Assembly (NCBI GenBank): GCA_946478635.1
Contig: CAMLCX010000034.1
Span: forward strand, 1-18,041
Source of the DNA: an uncultured Pseudomonadota bacterium
GTDB lineage: Bacteria > Desulfobacterota_B > Binatia > UBA9968
Direction: 5' to 3'
DNA length: 18,041 bases
Shown: piece by piece, positions 1 through 7,278 of the stretch
Position numbering within the stretch: position 1 is the stretch's first letter
How the letters are laid out: every line of letters starts with the position of its first letter
Notes under the pieces: model-generated
What the model saw: the letters and a program-made list of their open reading frames with translations, nothing else
Databases searched by the model: none
Told to the model about the DNA's origin: nothing
Position numbers and translations under genes: made by a program

Positions 1-120
1 ACTTTGAGCACCAAAGGACCCTTGCCATATCAAAGATTGGGCAGTCTCTACGACGTGATTAAAGAAATCAAACAACTCGTCGATCCGAACAACATCTTAA
101 ACCCCGGAGCGCTTCTTTAA
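1..120 (+). CDS. FAD-linked oxidase (GlcD/VAO type), C-terminal end only
   Basis: The first 40 codons of the window are the last part of a reading frame ending in TAA at 118-120. The tail reads ...IKQLVDPNNILNPGALL. The D-P-x-x-[IL]-[LF]-N-P-G signature is the usual C-terminal ending of FAD-linked oxidases of the vanillyl-alcohol oxidase / glycolate oxidase GlcD superfamily, where it follows the last helix of the C-terminal domain. Such enzymes oxidise alpha-hydroxy acids, lactate or phenolic alcohols with bound FAD. The substrate cannot be told because the FAD-binding and substrate domains lie outside the window. It may be co-transcribed with the TenA-like gene 92 nt downstream. Family is well supported; function beyond that is unknown. 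Confidence 0.75.
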   Translation, partial: TLSTKGPLPYQRLGSLYDVIKEIKQLVDPNNILNPGALL

Positions 121-124
121 ATTC

Positions 125-156
125 GTTCAAAGTTCAAGCGTTCAAAGGTTCAACGG
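125..156. repeat. Short tandem repeat of GTTCAA(A/G/C)G units
   Basis: Four near-identical units begin at 125, 132, 140 and 148 (GTTCAAAG, GTTCAAGC, GTTCAAAG, GTTCAACG), giving a period of 7-8 nt. They sit just after the stop of the FAD oxidase and before the ribosome-binding site of the next gene. The block is non-coding and has no clear dyad symmetry, so it looks like a simple-sequence or dispersed microsatellite-like element rather than a terminator. Confidence 0.6.
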
Positions 157-212
157 CGTAGAAGGAAATCGGAGAAGAGGTTTGTTGGCAGGGCTAAAGC
201 AAGGAGAGCACT

Positions 213-1007
213 ATGAGTCTGGGAAGACAAGATTTTAGCGGCAGAAAACTTTCGCCGCAGGAGGCCGACGCGGTCATTGCCGATCTGAAGAAATATTTGG
301 CCGATATCGCCGATCGATGGCTGCTCAAAGGCCGTTTTCATACCGACATGGGCAACGGCACGCTGCCGATGGAAGCGATCCAAGTGTTCTGGCAGAACTG
401 GCATGGCTTTGTCGCCGAGATCAATAACTTTCACGGTGTCGCCTACCAGCGCCATTTGCCGTTTTTCAAACGCCACCCGGAGCTGCAAAAACATTTTGCC
501 GCTCACGTGGCCGATGAAATGATTCACCCGAAGCCGCCCGGACATATTCAGATTGTGCTCGAACAAGGGCGCAACTTTGGCCTCACCGACGACGAGATGG
601 TCGAGTACGAAATGCTCGCCGAGTGCCGCGCCTTTCTCGAGTATTACCGCGGCGTGCTTTATGAAGGCACGATGGTCGAGTGGTGGGCCTCCTTCTGCGT
701 CGAAGAAGCGGTGGGCTACTGGGCGAGGTTTTTCGGCGGCGCGCTGCGCAAGGTTTATAACTTTCCGGAGGAGAAGATCGTTTATTTTCGCGTCCACGCC
801 CAGGCCGATCTCGAAGAGCACGACGGCGTCATGGCGCATGCCGACCTGGATTGGATGGTATTGAAGAAAATGCTCGAAGAGGGAAAGGCCGACACCCGGC
901 CCGGTTTCAATTTGGAGTATTGCCTGCGCATGGGCACGGCGTATTTTGCCTGGTTCTTCGAGGGAGTCTATCAATACGTAAAAAAAGAAGGGCTTTACAA
1001 AGTTTAA
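213..1007 (+). CDS. TenA/PqqC-fold, haem-oxygenase-like diiron (iron-containing redox) enzyme
   Basis: A 264-residue, all-helical, aromatic-rich protein of the TenA/PqqC/CADD superfamily. Members are cofactor-free oxidases, thiaminases or diiron oxygenases (HDOs). Candidate metal ligands are visible: E102 and H105/H111 in DEMIHPKPPGH, E164/E165 in FCVEEAVGYW, and an H195-x3-D199-x3-H203 helix (HAQADLEEH), which resembles the last ligand helix of HDOs. Length fits the family (about 220-270). There is no signal peptide, so it is cytosolic. The ATG at 213 is chosen because AAGGAG at 201-206 lies 6 nt upstream. The stop is 2 nt before the O-methyltransferase start, so the two are surely one transcript. 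A role in tailoring a small molecule together with the upstream FAD oxidase and the methyltransferase is inference. Whether it binds two irons, or is a PqqC-like metal-free oxidase, cannot be decided from sequence alone. Confidence 0.8.
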   Translation: MSLGRQDFSGRKLSPQEADAVIADLKKYLADIADRWLLKGRFHTDMGNGTLPMEAIQVFWQNWHGFVAEINNFHGVAYQRHLPFFKRHPELQKHFAAHVADEMIHPKPPGHIQIVLEQGRNFGLTDDEMVEYEMLAECRAFLEYYRGVLYEGTMVEWWASFCVEEAVGYWARFFGGALRKVYNFPEEKIVYFRVHAQADLEEHDGVMAHADLDWMVLKKMLEEGKADTRPGFNLEYCLRMGTAYFAWFFEGVYQYVKKEGLYKV

Positions 1008-1009
1008 CC

Positions 1010-2035
1010 ATGTCCGACTCGAGCGAAAACCAAGAACTCTCGCCCCGTCCGCTGATGCGGATTTTGGGCGACTTCGCCAACAGCCAGATTCTCGACGCGT
1101 CCCTCGAGTACGACTTTTTCACGTTGATTCGGAAGGGATTTCAAACTGCCGAGGAAATTGCCCGGCAGGCCGGCACGGATGCTCGCGCGACACGCATCGT
1201 GCTCGATAGCTTGCCCGCTCTCGGTTTGATCGAAAAGCGCGATGGGAAATATTTCCTGACGCCGACGGCCGACGTTTTTTTAGTGAAAGGGAAGCCGTCG
1301 TACGTCGGCGACTTTCGCCACGTCGCGCTGGCGCTCTGGGACGGCATGGCTCATCTGAAGGAGTCGCTCAAGACCGGTAAACCGCTGAGCCGCATGGACA
1401 CCGGCGCCGAGTTGCAGGTCTGGGAGAAGCTCGTTCTCGGCATCATCGTGATCGCCGAGCCGGCGGCCAAGGCGCTCTGCGATGTGCTCAAGATCGGCAG
1501 CGAGCGCAAGGGCATCAAGGTTCTGGACATCGCCGGCGGCTCGAGCATTTTCGGCATGACCATCTTGGCGCGCGACCCCTCGGCGCAGGTCACGCAACTC
1601 GATTGGCCGAACGTCAACGCGGTGGCGAAAAAATTGAATAAGGAGCGCGGCCTGGAGGGAAGAATTCGCTTCATCGACGGCGAGCACCACAGCGCCAACA
1701 TCGAAGCGGAGCATTACGATTTGGTCCTCGCCAGCAATTTTTGTCGCTTCGAATCGCCGGCCGGCAATCAACAGTTATTCCGAAAAGCCTACTCGGCGTT
1801 AAAACCTGGAGGGGTTTTCGTCGTCAATGACTTCGTGCCCAACGAGGAGCGCACGGAACCGACTTTCGCGTTACGCTTCTCGGTCTATACCCTGACGCAT
1901 ACGCCGGAAGGCGAGTGCTGGACGCTGTCAGAGTATTCCGACTGGCTAAAAAAGGCGGGCTTCAGCGCGATCGACACGCATCGGGATATTCCGAAGACGT
2001 TGCCCGGGACCACGCTAATCATCGCAAAGAAATAG
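1010..2035 (+). CDS. SAM-dependent O-methyltransferase (PF00891-like, with dimerisation domain)
   Basis: A 341-residue class I methyltransferase. Residues about 15-95 form a winged-helix/dimerisation domain (TAEEIARQAGTDARATRIVL, then LGLIEKRDGKYFLTP). Residues about 155-341 form the Rossmann SAM domain, with motif I VLDIAGGSSIFGM at 171-183, the acidic end of strand 2 at LDWP (197-200), and LKPGGVFVVNDFVPNEE at 264-280. This arrangement is typical of bacterial O-methyltransferases acting on hydroxylated aromatic or polyketide-like compounds. The frame is open further upstream into the TenA-like gene, but the ATG at 1010, 2 nt after that gene's stop, gives the normal family N-terminus. The position where many relatives carry a His (the LHHF-like segment) reads NFCRFESP here, so the usual catalytic base may be missing. 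Substrate unknown. Confidence 0.85.
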   Translation: MSDSSENQELSPRPLMRILGDFANSQILDASLEYDFFTLIRKGFQTAEEIARQAGTDARATRIVLDSLPALGLIEKRDGKYFLTPTADVFLVKGKPSYVGDFRHVALALWDGMAHLKESLKTGKPLSRMDTGAELQVWEKLVLGIIVIAEPAAKALCDVLKIGSERKGIKVLDIAGGSSIFGMTILARDPSAQVTQLDWPNVNAVAKKLNKERGLEGRIRFIDGEHHSANIEAEHYDLVLASNFCRFESPAGNQQLFRKAYSALKPGGVFVVNDFVPNEERTEPTFALRFSVYTLTHTPEGECWTLSEYSDWLKKAGFSAIDTHRDIPKTLPGTTLIIAKK

Positions 2036-2233
2036 CGCAACACACAGCCCGGCGGACCCCGAGCCTCGCCGCCAGATCGTTAATATACAAAATTTATTAC
2101 ATCCGCGGGTCTAAATTGTCGCTGGCAATGCCGGCACCCAGGTGCTAGACTCCCGCGCGTGCTCATCAGAGACCTGTCCGCCAATTCCATCTCGCAAAAA
2201 CTTTCGCGCTAGAGCCTCGCTTGGGGCACGTGT

Positions 2234-3631
2234 ATGCAATACTTAGCCATCTGCGAGGACGATCTGTTATTTCAATTCATGCGCAACGTCGCCATGGAAC
2301 AGGGCGAGGTACGCTATTTGGTTCCGGGGGAGGCAGTCGCCCGCTCGATCAAACGCCAAGGCGGCAAAGCCCGCCAGGGTGACCTTCTCAAAGAGGAAAC
2401 CTATAAAAAACTCAAACTGCACCACATCGACCAGGCCATTGTCTTTATCCGTGATGCCGAAATTCAGGATCGGGTGTGCCGGCTGCTGCGAAACTTGGAC
2501 AAAAGAGTTTCGATCGTTTCCCTGACCTCGGGTAACAACGGCCGGAAGGAATCCGTCGATCCGTTGCTGCGTCATTTGCAGTTGGCCGACATCTTCCAAG
2601 AATTTTGCGCCGCGCAACTCCTTGACACGTTGAATATAAAGAAAGTCGAGCGCGTCCGCTCGCTTTTCGAAGACGGCAAAAAGATCCACATCTTGCTGCA
2701 GCACGATCCGGACCCGGACGCCATCGGCAGCGCATTGGCACTGCGCGAACTGCTCGGACGAAATCGGGCCACGACCCCGATTGTTACTTTTGGCGGCATT
2801 ACGCGGCCGGAAAACCTCGCCATGATTCGCTTGCTGGAGATCCAAATCGACAGAATTTCCTATAACGATCTCCACAAGGGCGGCGCCCGATTGGCATTGG
2901 TCGACGTCCAGCCACCGTACTTCGGCGCGACCCTGGGGAGAGTCGATCTGGTCGTCGACCATCACCCGAAGCGTACTTCATTCAAAGCCAGGTTCGCCGA
3001 CCTGCGCACGGCTTACGGTGCGACCTCGACGATCTTTACGGAATATCTGCGCGCGGCGGGAATGGAACCGTCGCAGCGTCTGGCGACGGCGCTGGTTTAC
3101 GGTATCAAGACCGATACCCTGTTTCTTGAGCGCGGCAGCAACCAGGCTGATTTGAGCGCCTTCAATTTCCTCTATCCGCTGGCCAACAAAGCGATGATTG
3201 CCCGGATCGAGCGGCCGGCCCTGCCGCGAGAAGAGCTCGAAGCGATGGGGCGGGCGTTAAGCCGCCTGCAAATCGACAACAGCGTCGCGGTGATCCACTT
3301 GGGCGAGATCAAACGCGAAGATGTGATCCCCCAGATGGCGGAGTTTTGTTTGCAGATCGAGGGCGTCGACTGGAGCGTCGTGTCGGGCTTGGTGCAGGAT
3401 CGCGTGGTCATTTCCGTTCGCAACGTCGGCTACGTCAAAAGCGCCGGCGAAATCATGAAGAAGCTTTACGACGACATCGGCAGCGCGGGTGGCCATCGCG
3501 CCATGGCCAAGGCCGTGGTGCCGCTGGATCGTTTCAAGGAAAAATTCGGCGAGGTGAGCGAAAGAGTTATTCGAGACGCCATGTTGCCGCTGATTGTGGA
3601 CCGCGATCAAATCGAATTAGAGTTGCATTAA
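2234..3631 (+). CDS. DHH/DHHA1 phosphoesterase with RCK-N (TrkA-N)-like N-terminal domain
   Basis: A 465-residue protein. Residues 1-125 resemble an RCK-N/TrkA-N nucleotide-binding fold (MQYLAICEDD..., GDLLKEETYKKL, IDQAIVFIRD), but the glycine-rich loop is not conserved. Residues about 150-310 are a DHH phosphoesterase domain: HDPDPDAIGS (157-166), LVDVQ with D224, the name-giving VDHHP (D242-H243-H244), and TDTLF with D294. These are the four metal-binding motifs of the RecJ/NrnA/GdpP superfamily. Residues about 345-450 are DHHA1, with SAGGHRAMA at 417-425. By family it should hydrolyse short RNA or cyclic/linear dinucleotides using Mn2+. It is cytosolic. The 198-nt upstream gap holds an AT-rich patch (2080-2099) that could be promoter-related. 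No strong Shine-Dalgarno precedes the ATG. The domain calls are confident; the exact nucleotide substrate is not known. Confidence 0.88.
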   Translation: MQYLAICEDDLLFQFMRNVAMEQGEVRYLVPGEAVARSIKRQGGKARQGDLLKEETYKKLKLHHIDQAIVFIRDAEIQDRVCRLLRNLDKRVSIVSLTSGNNGRKESVDPLLRHLQLADIFQEFCAAQLLDTLNIKKVERVRSLFEDGKKIHILLQHDPDPDAIGSALALRELLGRNRATTPIVTFGGITRPENLAMIRLLEIQIDRISYNDLHKGGARLALVDVQPPYFGATLGRVDLVVDHHPKRTSFKARFADLRTAYGATSTIFTEYLRAAGMEPSQRLATALVYGIKTDTLFLERGSNQADLSAFNFLYPLANKAMIARIERPALPREELEAMGRALSRLQIDNSVAVIHLGEIKREDVIPQMAEFCLQIEGVDWSVVSGLVQDRVVISVRNVGYVKSAGEIMKKLYDDIGSAGGHRAMAKAVVPLDRFKEKFGEVSERVIRDAMLPLIVDRDQIELELH

Positions 3632-3640
3632 TCTCTGGGC

Positions 3641-3673
3641 GGCGCGATTCGCACAACCTATCTCAATCGCGCC
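3641..3673 (+). terminator. Hairpin after the DHH gene (terminator-like, no T-tract)
   Basis: GGCGCGATT (3641-3649) pairs perfectly with AATCGCGCC (3665-3673) across a 15-nt loop, beginning 9 nt after the DHH stop codon. No run of T follows, so it is not a canonical intrinsic terminator. It may be a 3' mRNA stabiliser or a Rho-assisted stop. A TTGACA hexamer at 3689-3694 further down suggests that the next gene has its own promoter. Confidence 0.4.
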
Positions 3674-3750
3674 CTGATCATCGCTAACTTGACAACTCCC
3701 GTCTTGGGGGACTAAGGGTGAAATGATGAAAACTTCACAGGGAGGCCTTT

Positions 3751-4143
3751 ATGCCTAAAATCCGCCATCTGGCGATCCGCACCGAAGATACCGGAAAGCT
3801 CGCGACGTTTTATATGGACGTTTTTGAAATGCAGATTTTGCACAAGGACAAAAACGAGGGCGGCGCGATCTTTCTCACCGACGGCTATTTCAATCTCGCC
3901 ATTCTGCCGAACCACGAGCAGCAGGCGCCCAACGGCCTTTATCACTTCGGCTTCGAAGTAGAGAGCGGCGAGAAGATCGTCGAGCGTTTGAAAAAGATCA
4001 ATCCCAATAAATTACCCAAACCGCGGCCCAACGGTCGGCCCTATGCCGAGACCCGCGGTTCCGATCCCGATGGTAATTATTTCGACATCTCCGAGCATGG
4101 CTTCGAGAACGTCGTGCCGCTGGGGGAGAAAAAAGAAAACTAG
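3751..4143 (+). CDS. Glyoxalase / VOC-family protein (single-domain)
   Basis: A 130-residue protein with one vicinal-oxygen-chelate domain pair. It starts with KIRHLAIRTEDTGKLATFY, the typical first beta-alpha unit with H6. It continues with LYHFGFEVES (H65) and ends with the signature DPDGNYFDISEHG (105-117), with E115. H6, H65 and E115 are the likely metal ligands. VOC proteins include glyoxalases, extradiol dioxygenases, epimerases and resistance proteins, and the sequence does not say which this is. The ATG at 3751 is supported by AGGGAGG at 3739-3745, 5 nt upstream, an unusually strong site for this window. A TTGACA at 3689-3694 could be a -35 box, but no good -10 follows. It appears monocistronic, with hairpins on both sides. 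Confidence 0.85.
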   Translation: MPKIRHLAIRTEDTGKLATFYMDVFEMQILHKDKNEGGAIFLTDGYFNLAILPNHEQQAPNGLYHFGFEVESGEKIVERLKKINPNKLPKPRPNGRPYAETRGSDPDGNYFDISEHGFENVVPLGEKKEN

Positions 4144-4176
4144 CACAGACAAACGCACGCCGCTGTTAATCGAATC

Positions 4177-4204
4177 AGAAGGGACGGCCGCCGCCGTCCC
4201 TTCT
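4177..4204. terminator. Perfect 12-bp hairpin between VOC gene and binding-protein gene
   Basis: AGAAGGGACGGC (4177-4188) and GCCGTCCCTTCT (4193-4204) are exact reverse complements around a 4-nt loop (CGCC). It lies 34 nt after the VOC stop and 50 nt before the next start. No T-tract follows on either strand, so the terminator call rests on stem stability and position. It could also be a dispersed palindromic repeat. Confidence 0.5.
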
Positions 4205-4254
4205 ACAAAATTGAAACCCGACGCACGGTAAACCGTCCCAGGCGAGGTCATTGC

Positions 4255-5292
4255 GTGACGATCTGGCAATTCGTAAAATCTTCTCTCGGCTTGCCGATCG
4301 TTCACTTTTCCATTTTCGCTTTGTTGTTTGTTCCAATCGCGCCACAGAGCAGTCTCGCCCAAGTCAAGTCGTATCTATCTTCCAGCGTCACGAGTGAGAG
4401 CATGACCCATGTCTGGGTCGCGCGGGAGCGCGGCCTGTTCAAAAAATATGGCGTTGATATGCAGTTCATTCTCATGCCGCGCAATCCCTTGGCGGTCGCC
4501 GCTTTGCTTGCGGGTGAGATCGACGCCGCGATTATTGGTCCCGGACATCTTGTCAATGCTGGTCTCAGCGGCGCGGAGCTGATCGGCGTTGCCAACTTCA
4601 ATCAGAAACTAGACTTCCGCCTTAACACACGACCCGAAATCAAGAAGCCGGAAGATCTTCGCGGCAAGCGGATCGCGGTCAGCGGTCCAGGATCGACCTC
4701 GCATCTGGTATCCATGTTGTCGCTCCAGGGCCTTAGCATCGATCCGATTCAATCCAAGATTACCTTTCTGACGATACCGGGGACGGAAATGAATCGGCGC
4801 TTGGCGCTCGAAAGCGGCAGCGTGGACGCGACCACGCTCAGAGGCGCGATGGGTGATCTCTACGCCAACAAGGGTTACACCTTGCTTTACAACCTAAAGT
4901 CTGCCGGCGTGACGCTGCCGCAGAACATGCTGGTGACGACGCGGCGTACGGCAACGATAAAGTCTCAGGTGATCGAAGGCTATTTGAAAGCCACTATCGA
5001 GGCGATCGCATTGATCGGCGATCCCGCGAACAAGGAACTCGTGAGCCGGTTGCTGGCATCGAATCTGCGCTTGAGCAATCCGGCCGATGTCGAGGAGTCG
5101 TATCACGCCGTGATCAACAACTATGAGCGCGCGCCGCGCATCAGCCTAGAAGGAATGAGACGGCTGCAAAAGCTCTTGACCCAGCTCAACCCAAAGATCG
5201 CCGAAGTACGGGTCGACACTCTTATCGACTACTCATTCATGAACAAGCTCGAAAGTTCCGGGTTTATCGAGAGCTTGTATAAAAAGAATTGA
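4255..5292 (+). CDS. NMT1/THI5-like ABC-transporter substrate-binding protein
   Basis: A 345-residue exported binding protein. The N-terminus is a Sec signal peptide: basic/polar start, hydrophobic stretch about 12-29, and a likely cleavage after SSLA (position 35). The mature part begins with a strand and a VWVARERGLFKKYGVDMQF motif, then AALLAGEIDAAI and KKPEDLRGKRIAVSGPGS, all hallmarks of the SsuA/NMT1/TauA-type periplasmic binding fold. The start is GTG at 4255 with GAGG at 4244-4247. No ATP-binding or permease gene lies next to it, which is common for these expanded families. The following gene is a FAD dehydrogenase 49 nt away on the same strand, so a link between uptake or sensing of an organic acid and its oxidation is possible but inferred. 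Ligand unknown. Confidence 0.85.
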   Translation: MTIWQFVKSSLGLPIVHFSIFALLFVPIAPQSSLAQVKSYLSSSVTSESMTHVWVARERGLFKKYGVDMQFILMPRNPLAVAALLAGEIDAAIIGPGHLVNAGLSGAELIGVANFNQKLDFRLNTRPEIKKPEDLRGKRIAVSGPGSTSHLVSMLSLQGLSIDPIQSKITFLTIPGTEMNRRLALESGSVDATTLRGAMGDLYANKGYTLLYNLKSAGVTLPQNMLVTTRRTATIKSQVIEGYLKATIEAIALIGDPANKELVSRLLASNLRLSNPADVEESYHAVINNYERAPRISLEGMRRLQKLLTQLNPKIAEVRVDTLIDYSFMNKLESSGFIESLYKKN

Positions 5293-5341
5293 TACTTCAC
5301 TCGCTATTATAACTCTCATCGAAGTCCGGAGATTGTGAACT

Positions 5342-6811
5342 GTGAGAACTGAAAACATTCCTGTGGTCGTGGTTGGCGGCGGCAGTGCCGCGTTTGAGGC
5401 GGCCGTCGCGGCGAAACAAGCGGGCGCGCCGAAAGTCGTCATGCTCGAAAAGGCGCCGGAGCCGGAGTTCGGCGGCAACGCGCGATTTTCGCATACCGGT
5501 TTTCGCTGGGTATTTTCCGGCCCGGAGGAGATTCGCCGGTTTTTGCCGGACTTGGACGACGCGACCTTTGCCAAACTGCACATCCCTCCCTACACCGCGG
5601 AACAGTTTCACGGCGATTTGCAGCGGGTTACGCGGGGGCGGATTAACAAAGAATTATCCGAAGTTCTGGTGACGCAGTCGACCGCGGCGATTCACTGGAT
5701 GCGCGAAGTCGGCATCAAATGGGATATCGATAGTCATGTGATCATCGACGGCCGCTACTATTTTGAGCCCGGCATGGTGATTCACCCCACCGGCGGAGTC
5801 GGCGGCGGTCTCGATCAGCTCATGCAGTGGCGCGCGATCGCGACCAAGATCGGTATCGAGCTGCGCTATGAGTCGAAGGTCGCGGCGTTGCTCGGCAACG
5901 ACCGGCGCATCGAAGGGGTGCGCGTGTCGGATCCCAGCGAGGAGTACGAGATCCGGGCAAGCTCATTGATTCTTTGCGCCGGCGGCTTCCAGGCCAGCGC
6001 CGAAATGCGCGCGCGCTATCTCGGCCCCAATGCCGATCTGATGAAAGTGCGCGGCAGCAAGCATGACACGGGCGAAGTTCTCATGATGGCGATCGGTCTC
6101 GGCGCGAAGACCGCCGGCCACTGGCAGGGCGCGCACGCAACGCCCATCGACGCGACTTTTCCGGACGTCGAGATCAGCAACAAGGCGAATCGCTACGGCT
6201 ACACCTACGGGATTACCGTAAATTCTTTGGGTCAACGCTTCTTCGATGAAGGAGAGGCGCGTCATTCTTACACCTACGCCAAAACGGGTTGGGCGGTGCT
6301 CGGCCAGCCGGGCGCCGTCGCGTATCAGATCTATGATCAGAAGGCGACTTCGCTGCTCAACAAACGCTACTACGAGTTCTCCCATCCGATCGAAGCCAAT
6401 ACGATCGATGAGCTGGCGAAAAAGATCAGCATCGAGCCGGCCGTGTTGAATCACACCATTCGTGAATTCAATAACGCGGTGCGCAAAGATATTCCGTTCG
6501 ACGCGACAAAGTTGGACGGCCGGTGCACTGAAGGCATTACGCCGAAGAAATCCCACTGGGCCGATACCATCGACAAGCCGCCCTATTGGGCCTACGCCGT
6601 CACCGGCGGCGTCACGTTCACGTTCGGTGGCCTGCAGATCAACACCCAGGCGCAGGTGCTCAATACTTCCAACCATCCGATCCGCGGCCTGTTCGCCTCG
6701 GGCGACATCGTCGGATTGTTTTTCCATAATTATCCATCTTGCACCGGCCAAACACGCAACGTGGTGTTTTCGCGGTTAGCTGGACGAAACGCGGCGGCGC
6801 AGGGGCTGTAG
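5342..6811 (+). CDS. FAD-dependent dehydrogenase, TcuA-like (fumarate reductase/succinate dehydrogenase flavoprotein family)
   Basis: A 489-residue cytosolic flavoprotein. The N-terminal dinucleotide fold is VVVVGGGSAAFEAAVAA (8-24) with E36 ending strand 2 to bind the adenosine ribose. MIHPTGGVGGGLDQLM-type glycine-rich sequence follows mid-protein, and the C-terminal FAD motif GLFASGDIVG (449-458) is followed by NYPSCTGQTRNVVFSRLAGR. The overall pattern, including GFRW early and TGGVTFTFGGLQIN late, matches tricarballylate dehydrogenase TcuA and related oxidases rather than SdhA. The start is GTG at 5342 with GGAG at 5328-5331. There is no TcuB-like electron-transfer partner next door. The substrate is therefore left open; a tricarboxylate or other carboxylic acid is the family expectation. 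Confidence 0.82.
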   Translation: MRTENIPVVVVGGGSAAFEAAVAAKQAGAPKVVMLEKAPEPEFGGNARFSHTGFRWVFSGPEEIRRFLPDLDDATFAKLHIPPYTAEQFHGDLQRVTRGRINKELSEVLVTQSTAAIHWMREVGIKWDIDSHVIIDGRYYFEPGMVIHPTGGVGGGLDQLMQWRAIATKIGIELRYESKVAALLGNDRRIEGVRVSDPSEEYEIRASSLILCAGGFQASAEMRARYLGPNADLMKVRGSKHDTGEVLMMAIGLGAKTAGHWQGAHATPIDATFPDVEISNKANRYGYTYGITVNSLGQRFFDEGEARHSYTYAKTGWAVLGQPGAVAYQIYDQKATSLLNKRYYEFSHPIEANTIDELAKKISIEPAVLNHTIREFNNAVRKDIPFDATKLDGRCTEGITPKKSHWADTIDKPPYWAYAVTGGVTFTFGGLQINTQAQVLNTSNHPIRGLFASGDIVGLFFHNYPSCTGQTRNVVFSRLAGRNAAAQGL

Positions 6812-6882
6812 CCCGGTTTTTGATATTTCCAGCCGGTTCGAGATACTGCCCTTGGTCACTGCTCGGTCAGAGGATCAAGCAG

Positions 6883-7204
6883 ATGAAGCAAAAAATCGGC
6901 ACGCTTATCGAAGAGAAGATCACGCGATCCCACTGCCCTATTTCTTATCCTGGACACCTACTATCTTGCGCTCGAGCGATGCTTCCGTAAGTCATACAAC
7001 TGCTTCATTGAAAAGTTACATGCGGGTAAGGTCGAACCGTGCGACGTTCACTGCGTGACACCGAGCGGTTCGTTGCTGAAGACATTTGGAAAGTGCTTAC
7101 GGTCGTTTTCTGTGTGGCCGTTTTACTTGACCCTCGTCGTGATGATTTGGCTTACTAGGGCGCCTGCTGGTGGAGGCGTGGAATGGGCTGGCCGAAGGCA
7201 GTAG
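6883..7204 (+). pseudogene. Probable frame-disrupted remnant starting like a ribbon-helix-helix antitoxin
   Basis: This lies in the 467-nt gap between the TcuA-like gene and the AbiE-like operon, where no intact gene is seen. An ATG at 6883 has AGAGGA at 6869-6874, 8 nt upstream, and opens MKQKIGTLIEEKITRS, which resembles the first strand of MetJ/CopG-type RHH antitoxins. That frame stops at 6990 after 35 residues. The neighbouring frame is open from 6887 to the TAG at 7202-7204 and reads protein-like (LDTYYLALERCFRKSY, FIEKLHAGKVEPCDVH) before turning low-quality. A single frameshift around 6925-6950 would join the two. The remainder (about 7140-7224) shows no recognisable feature. The RHH assignment rests on about 12 residues and is tentative. 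It may instead be a real 35-residue ORF or chance. Confidence 0.3.
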
Positions 7205-7224
7205 AACGCAGCGAGGTGGAGGCG

Positions 7225-7278
7225 GTTGACTAAATTACATTAGTTGACCACGTGCTCAACTTGAGGTATTAAGTCAAC
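7225..7278 (+). promoter_or_regulatory. Repeat-bearing promoter/operator of the AbiE-like operon
   Basis: GTTGAC occurs directly at 7225-7230 and 7243-7248, and inverted (GTCAAC) at 7273-7278, abutting the GTG start. A separate perfect palindrome CTCAA-C-TTGAG lies at 7255-7265. TTGACC (7244-7249) and TATTAA (7267-7272) make a -35/-10 pair with 17-nt spacing. Transcription would then start at about the GTG itself, suggesting a leaderless message, in line with the lack of a well-placed Shine-Dalgarno. The arrangement fits autorepression by the downstream antitoxin, which carries a winged helix. Confidence 0.4.

Noticed and set aside
150..974. 274-codon open frame on the minus strand opposite the TenA-fold gene
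   Set aside because: The plus-strand product has clear family motifs and a good ribosome-binding site; the minus frame is a GC-driven shadow.
851..1009. Upstream extension of the methyltransferase frame to an ATG at 851
   Set aside because: It lies wholly within the TenA-fold gene in another frame; the ATG at 1010 gives the normal family start.
5963..6751. 262-codon minus-strand frame inside the TcuA-like gene
   Set aside because: Shadow of the flavoprotein, whose N- and C-terminal FAD motifs are intact on the plus strand.
6802..6821. Short terminator (GGGC-TGTA-GCCC then GG and T5) at the end of the TcuA-like gene
   Set aside because: The stem is only 4 bp and overlaps the stop codon; too weak to list, though it might contribute to termination.
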